Origin: Ruminococcus sp. UBA3665
GTDB taxonomy: Bacteria; Bacillota; Clostridia; Oscillospirales; Ruminococcaceae
NCBI GenBank assembly: GCA_002373165.1
Contig: DFJS01000089.1
Span: 1 to 9,133 of the forward strand
Length of the DNA stretch: 9,133 bases
Reading direction: 5' to 3'
Of the stretch, positions 1 through 6,726 are shown piece after piece. Below the pieces are notes generated by a model. It was not told the DNA's origin, ran no database searches, and worked only from the letters and a program-made list of their open reading frames with translations. Numbering within the stretch: the stretch's first letter is position 1; every line of letters starts with the position of its first letter. Both the position numbers and the translations under genes were made by a program.

Positions 1-95
1 CTGAAAAACAGATTCCCGATTTTGCCGGCAGCGAAATATTTTTTCATTTCCTGAAAGAAACTGATTTCACGGAGTATTTTGCAGCCGCTGCATAA
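1..95 (+). CDS. C-terminal end of an unrecognised protein (5' truncated by window edge)
   Basis: Reading from base 3, an open frame of 30 codons runs to a TAA at 93-95. The other two plus-strand frames stop at about bases 52-54 and earlier. The tail is rich in Phe and acidic residues (it includes DFAGSEIFFHFL) and ends in four alanines. I do not recognise a family from so short a piece. Support for it being a real gene end is modest: the frame is open to the window edge, it ends just before a terminator hairpin, and it would be convergent with the large surface-protein gene, a common arrangement around a shared terminator. It could still be a chance frame. Confidence 0.5.
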   Translation, partial: EKQIPDFAGSEIFFHFLKETDFTEYFAAAA

Positions 96-136
96 AAAAA
101 TAAGCCCATTTTCTTCTTCGGAAAAACGGGCTTATT
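94..136 (-). terminator. Intrinsic terminator downstream of the surface-protein gene
   Basis: A perfect 9-bp stem pairs AATAAGCCC (99-107) with GGGCTTATT (128-136). The loop can pair further (TTTTC 109-113 with GAAAA 121-125). Read on the minus strand, the hairpin is followed directly by a run of T (complement of the A run 94-100), the classic rho-independent layout, about 80 nt after the surface-protein stop codon. On the plus strand the sequence after the stem is only weakly T-rich. It may therefore also terminate the left-edge gene, but less well. Confidence 0.85.
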
Positions 137-217
137 ATCCATATATGTTTAGATTGCTTTTAAATCAGGCAAGCAGTCATGCAATTAATATCAGATATTG
201 AATTTTATGCATTGCAG

Positions 218-3200
218 TTACTCTTTTTCTTCTTTCCTGCGAAAAATACCGGATTTTATGACAGCAAAAGCACCTAAGACAGTAAGAGCCGCTGCACTGG
301 CTGCTGCCGCCGCTGTACCGGAAGCATTATTTCCTGTCTGCGGCAGATTGACCTCTTCACCAGCTGCATTGACACCTGTTCCGGTTTTAGGGTCAATTGT
401 ATACTGATCCAGCACCTTGCCGGATTTATCTGTGAGAGTGATTTCATAATTATGATTATCTTTCCGGGTCATAGTGGCATTTGTATCAGATATGCCGGTT
501 CTGCTCTGATAATCATTTTTCACCCAGTTGTAGAGATGTGCATCAGATGTGATATTTGATTCTTCCTGAGAAGGTTCTGTAGCTTCTTCCGAAGCAGACT
601 CTGTAGTTTCTTCCGTGGCAGGCTCTGTCGCTTCTTCTGTAGCAGGTTCTGTGGAAGGTTCTGTAATATCTTCAGTTCCGAATACGGGCGCAGTATCGCC
701 TTTTACCCATGCATTCAGGTCAGTTCCGTCATTTGTGTAGAACAGAAGATGAGAAAGTCCTTCCTTGTTGTTTTGTGTCATATCTTCAAGATAGGCACTG
801 ACTTCTTCAAGAATTTTCGTCATATCTGCCTTATTGGCATTTAACACATCTGCAAAATCTTTGGAAGCCATTTCTTCGGCTGTCTTGGAAGAAGTACGGA
901 TTTCTCCGCCGACAAGAGTTCCGGAAGCTGATTTTTCTGCAATTTCCTTTCCGGCAATCCTGTATACCGCACTGCTGTTGAAATAGCAGTCGCAGTCTGC
1001 CGCAATGCCTGCACTTCTGCCGTTGATGCCGCCGACATCGACAGTAGTAATAAGCGATTCTACATTTCCGTAAGTATAGCAGTTGATATTTGTACCGCCT
1101 GACATGCCGGTCAGTCCGCCGACCATTGCCTTATTATTGCTTTCTGCATCTGCGGTGATATTGCCGAGTGTACAGCAGTTGACCTGTGCGGAACGGTTTG
1201 TCATTCCGGCGAGTCCGCCTGCATAGACAGAAGAGGTTTCTGTAGCGGCATTGATGATAACATCAGTACAGCAGTCTGTAATCACGCCGCGGAGCGTGCT
1301 TCCGACAAGTCCGCCGATTCTTGCAAAGGATTCTTTTGTTCTGGCATTGATGCTGCCCTGTACGGAGCAGTTATCAATCACAAAGCCGTTCTGCGCCCAT
1401 GCGACAAGACCGCCGGCATTTGCTTCATAACGGGAATTTACATTAATTGCAATATTCTTGAGATTGATATTCTGGATATGAACAAGGCGTTCCTCTTCTG
1501 TCGGAGTTTCATTTGTGGCATGGTCTCCGGCAGTCAGACCGAACAGTCCTGCAAGATAGATTTCTGCCGGAGCATCTTCACTGCCGATTGTCAGATTGGA
1601 AATGCTATGATTTCTTCCGTCAAAGTTTCCTCTGAACGGATAGACTGCAAAATTCTCTTTCTGTCCGTTGATTTCTGCCTGAATTGCATGACCAATCGGG
1701 AGCCAGTCGCCGCCTGTGAGTGTGATATCACTGTCAAGAGCAAACCAGATATTTTCCCAGTCGACATCATCATTCATAGCTTCGGCAATATAACGGAGCT
1801 GTGCTTCTGTATTGACAAGATAAGGTTCCTGTTCTGTACCCTTGCCGCCTGCGAATCTGGAAACATCAGCGGCATCATAAGAAGTTCTGTCCTGATAAAC
1901 AGATTTATCTTTTGCGGTCTGGAGTGCTTCCTGATAGGCATCACCATCCGTTGACCCGTCAGAAGAGAGGATTTCCGTGATTTCGCCGTCTTTCACAGTA
2001 ATTGTCACGATAACTGCCTTATTAGTATCACGGCCGTACCATGTGCCGTCATTGAGAGAAAGTTCTTCTTTGGTAACGATTTCTGCCTCAGGCTGTACGT
2101 AAGATGCAGAAGCATATGCATCAGAAAATGTAACTTCGTTATCATACTGCCATGCTTTCAGCGAATTTTCTGTTAATCCGAACAAGGCAAGCTCTGCCGG
2201 GAATGATTCAAAATTCGCATTGAGTTTTTCAGCGACTGCGCTGTAATTCTGGGAATTATAAGCTTCATTGCCGGATACTACGCCGCCGGTATAGACCATT
2301 CCGTCCTCACTGACACCAGAGGCAACTCTTGTGCCGACATCAGCGACGGGGTCAACGATAGTTCCGCCTATTTTCATGGAAGCTTCGCTGTTGTAGTAGC
2401 AGTCATAAGCATGTCCGATGCCTGTAATCCAGCCGGATAATGCGCCCGTATAAAGCGAATAATCATCTGTTTCATGCTGACCGTTTCCGTAGCAGTTCAC
2501 CAGATATCCGGCATTGACGGCAACAAGCGAACTGATGACAGCCATGCCTTCATCTTCACGGTTGCCGCTTCCGTACACGTTTCCGAGTGAGTAGCTGTTT
2601 GCGACAAGTCCTCTGTTCACGAGAGCTGCAATGCCGCCTGTATCGCCGTATGCGCCGCCTGTTTTTACTGTGCAGGATGCATCAACATCTGTTTTGCAGT
2701 TGATGATTGCACCTTTGTACATATAAGCTGCAATGCCGCCGACAAAATTATTTCCTGTTTCGGCCGTGATTGTGATATTTCCCTGGACAGAACAGCTGTC
2801 AATCACAGCACCCCTGTAACCGCTGTCATCCGATTCCATGACTGCTGCGATTCCTCCGGCATAGGCACTTGCATTATAAGAAGCATTGATGAGTACATCA
2901 GTCAGTTTCAGATTTTTCACGACGGCATTTGTACTGAGAACGCTGAAAAATCCTAGATAATTCTTTCCGGCTTCGAGTTCCTTTGCTGTTTCTGCTGTGC
3001 CGATATGCAAGCCTGATACAGTATAGCCCTTTCCGTCGAAGCTTCCGTTAAACGGATAACTGCTGTCTCCGATAGGTGTCCATTCAGCATCGGATACATC
3101 AATATCATTGGAAAGTTCTATAAATGTATTGGAATAGTCAATATGTTCAGAGAGAGAACCTGCAAATGCCCGGAGCTGTTCGGCAGTATTTATCTGGAAG

Positions 3201-4777
3201 GGTGATTCCTGCGTACCGTCTCCGGATGCAAAGAGAGAAACATCTATAGTATCATTGATGAAAACTTCATCAGAAAGAACGGGCGTTCCTGCTTCTGATA
3301 ACTGCCAGAGTTTCAGTTCTGTATCGATATTTTCATTTTTCAGAGTCTTGGAAACTGCATACAGATTTTCATTGAGTGTATTCACAAATGCATCACTGTT
3401 CAGCTGTTCTGCCGTTATCTGTTCGGGAGTAAAAGTGCCTTCTGCATTCATGGAGCCTGCGCCGTGAGATACGGATTCAACAGCAGATGTGGCAGAAGTT
3501 TCATCCATATAGTAAATGACTGCATCTGATACATAATAATCATAGCTTCCGGAAGCCGCCGGCATGAGTGCGCCGTTGATGATACCGGCATTATTGACAG
3601 CATCTGCCTGTGCAATCGTTCCAACGGTCACATTGCCTGTCGAGAAACAGTTATACTGTTCAGAAGTCATCATACCCACAACGCCGCCTGCATAGAGCGA
3701 GAAGCCGCTTGCAGTCAGTACCGTGATATCTCCCCTGTTGGCGCAGTTGATCACATAAGTATCATTGCCGGCCATGGCAACGATTCCGGCACCATAGGCG
3801 ATTTTAGTCCCTGATGAAGATTTGACTGTCACATCAGAAATACAGTTTGTAAGATAAGCATTTCCGGCCGCTCTTCCGACGATACCGCCAGTCATTGCCA
3901 TAGCCGCATCTGTTTGGGAAGAGACAGAACCAGTCACAATGCAGTTATCTATCAATGCATGACCTTCTGTTCCGGAAACGGCATTGCTTGTAATATCACC
4001 TGTAATGCCTCCGGCTCTTACTACTTTTCCGCCGGAAACTTCGATATTAATATCTTCTAGCCGGATGCCCGATACTTTTGCGGTACTCAGAAGCGTTGAG
4101 AATAATCCGAGATTAGTTTCTTCTGTATAAGCTTCTTCTGTTTTTATCGTAAGATTTTTGATACTATGATTCCGTCCGTCGAAACTGCCGGCAAAGATTT
4201 TATCTAAATTGGCACTTGCCGCACCTTCCGCACCGATGGGATTCCAGATACCTGCATCTGATAAATCAATATCCGCGCCGAGTGCGATGTATTGTCCAAG
4301 ATAATTTTCACCGTTATCAACATGCTGTGCGAATTCGGAAAGCTGAGAAGCCGTGCTGATGATATAAGGGTCTGACTCACTTCCGCTGCCGCTTTCAAAA
4401 TATCCGGAATCGATACTGCCGGCGAGTGCGTTGTCTACTGCCTTTTTGATGGCTTCACTGCTGATGGTCGCTCCGCTGACAGCGTCTACGCCGTCAGTCT
4501 GGTTTGCGGCTATGATATCAGAAATAATTGTCTGTGCATCTTCCCAGTATGCCGGAGTTTCCTGCTGAGATATCACATCAATTGCAGAAATAACACTGCC
4601 GGAAACTGTGACAGAGAGTGTAATATCGCCGTTCATGCCTTTGGCAGTGCCTGTATAGGTTCCGTCTTTATAAGCAGAAGCTGCGGCAACAGCGGCAGCC
4701 GGAATGGAATTTGTCAGCAGTGCCGCGGAGAGGACAGCACTTAAAATTTGCTTTTTGCGTAAGCTGGATTTTTTCAT
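218..4777 (-). CDS. LPXTG-anchored surface flavoprotein: FMN_bind domain plus three GLUG-type beta-helix modules
   Basis: This is a 1519-residue secreted, wall-anchored protein. Residues 1-35 form a signal peptide (KKSSLRKK, hydrophobic core, likely cut after ASA35). Residues 36-118 match the small FMN_bind domain (DGTYTGTA start) and carry the flavinylation motif DAVSGAT at 98-104, with Thr104 the expected FMN-bearing residue after ApbE action. Three homologous modules follow (about 127-500, 516-885, 975-1366). Each opens with a G-x-G-T/S-x-x-x-P-[YF] motif, then DI-x(n)-W-x-PIG and FDG-[RK], and then beta-helix rungs with GGI/VG and NC motifs as in GLUG repeats. Residues 905-974 resemble a second FMN_bind lacking SGAT. 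A TEP/EE-rich linker (1370-1407), a small C-terminal domain (1410-1475), LPQTG (1478-1482), a hydrophobic span and an RRKEEKE tail complete it. The start is fixed by GAGGT 8 nt upstream. The architecture is clear; redox role and substrate are inferred. Confidence 0.93.
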   Translation of the reverse strand: MKKSSLRKKQILSAVLSAALLTNSIPAAAVAAASAYKDGTYTGTAKGMNGDITLSVTVSGSVISAIDVISQQETPAYWEDAQTIISDIIAANQTDGVDAVSGATISSEAIKKAVDNALAGSIDSGYFESGSGSESDPYIISTASQLSEFAQHVDNGENYLGQYIALGADIDLSDAGIWNPIGAEGAASANLDKIFAGSFDGRNHSIKNLTIKTEEAYTEETNLGLFSTLLSTAKVSGIRLEDINIEVSGGKVVRAGGITGDITSNAVSGTEGHALIDNCIVTGSVSSQTDAAMAMTGGIVGRAAGNAYLTNCISDVTVKSSSGTKIAYGAGIVAMAGNDTYVINCANRGDITVLTASGFSLYAGGVVGMMTSEQYNCFSTGNVTVGTIAQADAVNNAGIINGALMPAASGSYDYYVSDAVIYYMDETSATSAVESVSHGAGSMNAEGTFTPEQITAEQLNSDAFVNTLNENLYAVSKTLKNENIDTELKLWQLSEAGTPVLSDEVFINDTIDVSLFASGDGTQESPFQINTAEQLRAFAGSLSEHIDYSNTFIELSNDIDVSDAEWTPIGDSSYPFNGSFDGKGYTVSGLHIGTAETAKELEAGKNYLGFFSVLSTNAVVKNLKLTDVLINASYNASAYAGGIAAVMESDDSGYRGAVIDSCSVQGNITITAETGNNFVGGIAAYMYKGAIINCKTDVDASCTVKTGGAYGDTGGIAALVNRGLVANSYSLGNVYGSGNREDEGMAVISSLVAVNAGYLVNCYGNGQHETDDYSLYTGALSGWITGIGHAYDCYYNSEASMKIGGTIVDPVADVGTRVASGVSEDGMVYTGGVVSGNEAYNSQNYSAVAEKLNANFESFPAELALFGLTENSLKAWQYDNEVTFSDAYASASYVQPEAEIVTKEELSLNDGTWYGRDTNKAVIVTITVKDGEITEILSSDGSTDGDAYQEALQTAKDKSVYQDRTSYDAADVSRFAGGKGTEQEPYLVNTEAQLRYIAEAMNDDVDWENIWFALDSDITLTGGDWLPIGHAIQAEINGQKENFAVYPFRGNFDGRNHSISNLTIGSEDAPAEIYLAGLFGLTAGDHATNETPTEEERLVHIQNINLKNIAINVNSRYEANAGGLVAWAQNGFVIDNCSVQGSINARTKESFARIGGLVGSTLRGVITDCCTDVIINAATETSSVYAGGLAGMTNRSAQVNCCTLGNITADAESNNKAMVGGLTGMSGGTNINCYTYGNVESLITTVDVGGINGRSAGIAADCDCYFNSSAVYRIAGKEIAEKSASGTLVGGEIRTSSKTAEEMASKDFADVLNANKADMTKILEEVSAYLEDMTQNNKEGLSHLLFYTNDGTDLNAWVKGDTAPVFGTEDITEPSTEPATEEATEPATEETTESASEEATEPSQEESNITSDAHLYNWVKNDYQSRTGISDTNATMTRKDNHNYEITLTDKSGKVLDQYTIDPKTGTGVNAAGEEVNLPQTGNNASGTAAAAASAAALTVLGAFAVIKSGIFRRKEEKE
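332..346 (-). other. LPQTG sortase recognition motif (residues 1478-1482)
   Basis: The codons for Leu-Pro-Gln-Thr-Gly are followed by an Ala-rich hydrophobic segment (about 1487-1508) and a basic tail ending RRKEEKE. This is the complete cell-wall sorting signal used by class A-type sortases, which cut between Thr and Gly and link the protein to peptidoglycan. No sortase gene is in the window. Confidence 0.93.
558..665 (-). repeat. 24-bp tandem repeat encoding the TEP/EE-rich wall-spanning linker
   Basis: Four imperfect 24-bp units (558-581, 582-605, 606-629, 630-653) and a half unit (654-665) encode octapeptides of the type TEPATEEA, TEPATEET, TESASEEA and TEPSQEES. The linker sits between the last beta-helix module and the pre-anchor domain. 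Thr/Pro/Glu-rich linkers next to LPXTG sites typically span the peptidoglycan. Unit number could vary between strains by slippage; that is inference. Confidence 0.8.
1856..2065 (-). other. Second, degenerate FMN_bind-like domain without attachment motif (residues 905-974)
   Basis: Residues 908-935 repeat the FMN_bind opening (NDGTWYGRD, then VTITVKDGEITEI), matching DGTYTGTA and the VTVSGSVISAI stretch of the N-terminal domain. The expected D-x-x-[ST]-G-A-T segment is absent: the frame runs through DAADVSRF straight into the third beta-helix module. It is therefore probably a structural or vestigial copy that cannot be flavinylated. Domain assignment is by eye. Confidence 0.6.
4466..4486 (-). 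other. Flavinylation motif DAVSGAT (residues 98-104)
   Basis: The seven codons encode Asp98-Ala-Val-Ser-Gly-Ala-Thr104, matching the D-x-x-[ST]-G-A-T pattern at which ApbE (flavin transferase) joins FMN to the Thr in RnfG/NqrC-type and small FMN_bind domains. It lies in the N-terminal FMN_bind domain, outside the membrane after secretion. Covalent flavinylation is a strong family-based prediction, not something shown here. Confidence 0.85.
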
Positions 4778-4785
4778 TTGATTTT

Positions 4786-4790
4786 ACCTC
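4786..4790 (-). promoter_or_regulatory. Ribosome binding site of the surface-protein gene
   Basis: On the minus strand GAGGT stands 8 nt before the ATG at 4777, within GTGAGGTAAAATCAAATG. This supports the chosen start, which also begins a proper signal peptide. Confidence 0.8.
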
Positions 4791-4804
4791 ACTTGGAATA
4801 ATAT

Positions 4805-4822
4805 AGTTAGTTAAAGCTAACC
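4805..4822 (+). promoter_or_regulatory. Operator-like palindrome at the surface-gene transcription start
   Basis: The sequence AGTTAGTTAAAGCTAACC has perfect arms GTTAG and CTAAC around a 6-bp centre. It matches the box upstream of the ABC genes at 16 of 18 positions, in opposite orientation relative to its gene. It lies about 7 bp after the -10 and covers the predicted +1, the position expected of a repressor site. The arms resemble the core of DtxR/IdeR iron boxes, but the spacing is not identical to that consensus, so the regulator is inferred. Confidence 0.72.
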
Positions 4823-4828
4823 AAAATA

Positions 4829-4857
4829 AGTATATCACATTTTTTGACTGCTGTCAA
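4829..4857 (-). promoter_or_regulatory. Sigma-A-type promoter of the surface-protein gene
   Basis: On the minus strand a perfect -35 TTGACA (complement of 4852-4857) is followed by a 17-bp spacer and the -10 TATACT (complement of 4829-4834). The spacer ends in TGA, an extended -10 (TGn). Transcription would start near 4822, inside the palindromic operator. So the surface protein has its own strong promoter rather than depending on read-through from the ABC genes. Confidence 0.88.
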
Positions 4858-4934
4858 TAGCTTTCAGGTTTAATTTTTAGATAAAATTCTGCATTTTTGT
4901 TGTTCTGGCTTCAGGATTGCAGTTTTGTTTTAAC

Positions 4935-4952
4935 AGTTTGCAGAAGCAAACT
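4935..4952 (-). terminator. Possible weak terminator hairpin after the ABC genes
   Basis: A perfect 7-bp stem (AGTTTGC 4935-4941, GCAAACT 4946-4952) with a 4-nt loop sits about 30 nt past the second ABC stop codon. Neither strand has a T run directly after it (minus strand continues GTTAAAAC), so it lacks half of an intrinsic terminator. It may be a leaky terminator, an mRNA-stabilising 3' hairpin, or unrelated. The rest of the 4778-4982 gap holds the promoter and operator listed separately. Confidence 0.4.
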
Positions 4953-4982
4953 TCGCAGATGACAGCACCCGAAAATATATAT

Positions 4983-6725
4983 TTATGTCATTGACCAGTT
5001 CTGACCGGCATTCTGTGTTTTCACCATCTGTGCGAAGGTGCCGTTTTTCCGGAGTAATTCAGAGGGCTTGCCGGATTCCTTCACAGTACCGTCTGACAGA
5101 ACCACAATTTTATCAGCTCCGGCGACAGTACGCATTCTGTGTGCAATTACAATAACAGTTTTGTTTTTAATCAGCCGTGACAATGCCGTCTGAATTGCAG
5201 TTTCATTCTCGACATCCAGACTTGCCGAGGCTTCATCCAGCAGGATAATTGGTGCATCTTTCAGAAATGCTCTTGCTATGGAGATTCTCTGACGTTCCCC
5301 GCCGGAAAGTTCGCTTCCGTTTTCGCCGATTATCGTATGATAACCGTCAGGCAGACGGGAAACAAAGTCATCACAGTTTGCAAGCTTTGCCGCCTGTAGA
5401 ATTTCTTCATCAGAAGCATCTTTTTTTCCGATACGGATATTATCCATAATGCTCTGATTGAACAGTGTCACATCCTGAAATACAATCGAATAGGCAGAAA
5501 ACAGTGTTTCCGGGTCAATCTGAGAAATATCCATTCCGCCGAGCGTGACAGTTCCGCCTGTCACATCCCAGAACCGTGCCGCTAACCGGGAAACAGTTGT
5601 TTTTCCCCCGCCGGAAGGTCCTATCAATGCCGTCACTTCGCCCTGTTTTGCGGTGAAAGATACATCTTTCAGGACTGCTGTTTCTTCATCATAAGAAAAT
5701 GCCACATGACTGAATGTAATATCATAACCCTGATTTGTCATTTTTTCCGAGCCGGTCTGAATCTCATGAGAAAGCACTTCATCCAGACGTTCACACTGTA
5801 CTGTCGTTGCAATAATTGCCGCAAAATTCTGGAGTGTAATCTGCATGGGGTCATACAGTCTGGAAACGAGCATCAGGAACATGAAAAATGTCAGCAGACT
5901 GATTTCTCCGGAGGCTAACAGCGTTCCGCCGACCAGTGCCGTGGTTGCAATGCCGAGTTTCAGGATAATCGCCGCCGCATTGACAAATACCGCAAGTTTC
6001 AGCTCTGTGAAAAGTGCCTGTTTTTCGACATTCCGGATTTTGCAGTCCAGTTCTTTCATATAGCTGTCCTGTGCGCTGCTGGAACGCAGGTCACGCATAG
6101 TTTCAAGGCATTCCTGAATACCGTCTGCAAGTTCCATCTTGACATTGTTATTTTTCTTCACTGCCTGTTTCTGGATTTTCGCAGATGCCCAGACCGTCAG
6201 GAACGATGCCGGAATCACCCAGAAACTCGCCAGTGCAAGCCGCCAGTCGAAGAATAAAAACAGACTGATGCCGACAATTGCAGTGGAAATCAATGCGCCA
6301 ATCAGTTCCGGAATCCAGTGACTGGAAGCTGTTTCAATCTGAGCGCAGTCAGACATAATCGTTGTTGTCAGGTCAGCGATATTTTTTCTCTCGAAGAATG
6401 ACAGCGGAAGTTTCCGGAGGCGTTCAGCAAGAGCCGTTCTCCGGACTCCGCTTTCTTTATAAGTCGAGAGAAATGTTGCATTATACTGAATAAAATTCGT
6501 CAGTGCTATTAACGCAAGTATCACGACAGAACCAATGACATAAAACGGAATGCGTTCTGCTGTGAGTGTATTGTTCAGTAAATCCTGAATCAGCATATAT
6601 AAAATTCCTGCGGGCATCATCAATGCGATATTTGTGACCGTCACGCTGATGCAGGCTTTCACCATATCCACAGCACCTTCATGAGAAAGTGCAAATTTAT
6701 GCTGTAATGTTTCGATAATCTTCAT
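4983..6725 (-). CDS. ABC half-transporter, exporter fold (TMD-NBD), second subunit of pair
   Basis: About 580 residues: an N-terminal six-helix membrane domain fused to an ATPase domain, usual length for ABC half-transporters. Residue numbers here count from the upstream GTG at 6734 (583 aa). Hydrophobic spans lie near 28-52, 63-85, 142-162, 166-184, 246-270 and 272-292. The ATPase has Walker A GPSGGGKTT (372-380), Q-loop Gln420, signature LSGGE (476-480), Walker B IILLDE (496-501), D-loop SLD (505-507) and His532, so this site half looks catalytically complete. I prefer ATG 6725: AGGTG lies 6 nt before it, whereas the GTG at 6734 overlaps that AGGTG. With ATG 6725, one base separates it from the upstream stop, implying translational coupling and a heterodimer with its neighbour. 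Family resemblance is to YbtPQ/IrtAB-like and multidrug-type exporters; the substrate is not readable from sequence. Confidence 0.92.
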   Translation of the reverse strand: MKIIETLQHKFALSHEGAVDMVKACISVTVTNIALMMPAGILYMLIQDLLNNTLTAERIPFYVIGSVVILALIALTNFIQYNATFLSTYKESGVRRTALAERLRKLPLSFFERKNIADLTTTIMSDCAQIETASSHWIPELIGALISTAIVGISLFLFFDWRLALASFWVIPASFLTVWASAKIQKQAVKKNNNVKMELADGIQECLETMRDLRSSSAQDSYMKELDCKIRNVEKQALFTELKLAVFVNAAAIILKLGIATTALVGGTLLASGEISLLTFFMFLMLVSRLYDPMQITLQNFAAIIATTVQCERLDEVLSHEIQTGSEKMTNQGYDITFSHVAFSYDEETAVLKDVSFTAKQGEVTALIGPSGGGKTTVSRLAARFWDVTGGTVTLGGMDISQIDPETLFSAYSIVFQDVTLFNQSIMDNIRIGKKDASDEEILQAAKLANCDDFVSRLPDGYHTIIGENGSELSGGERQRISIARAFLKDAPIILLDEASASLDVENETAIQTALSRLIKNKTVIVIAHRMRTVAGADKIVVLSDGTVKESGKPSELLRKNGTFAQMVKTQNAGQNWSMT

Positions 6726-6726
6726 A

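Noticed and set aside
558..665. CRISPR-like short repeat array
   Set aside because: The 24-bp units are contiguous, without spacers, keep the reading frame, and encode a Thr/Glu/Pro linker.
1478..1954. 158-codon plus-strand open frame antisense to the surface-protein gene
   Set aside because: It lies wholly inside the coding region opposite a well-supported domain protein, is Cys/Ile/Phe-rich with no recognisable motif, and has no promoter or leader of its own.
4935..4952. Riboswitch or attenuator between the ABC genes and the surface gene
   Set aside because: Only a single short hairpin is present, upstream of the surface gene's own promoter, with no conserved multi-helix pattern or T run.
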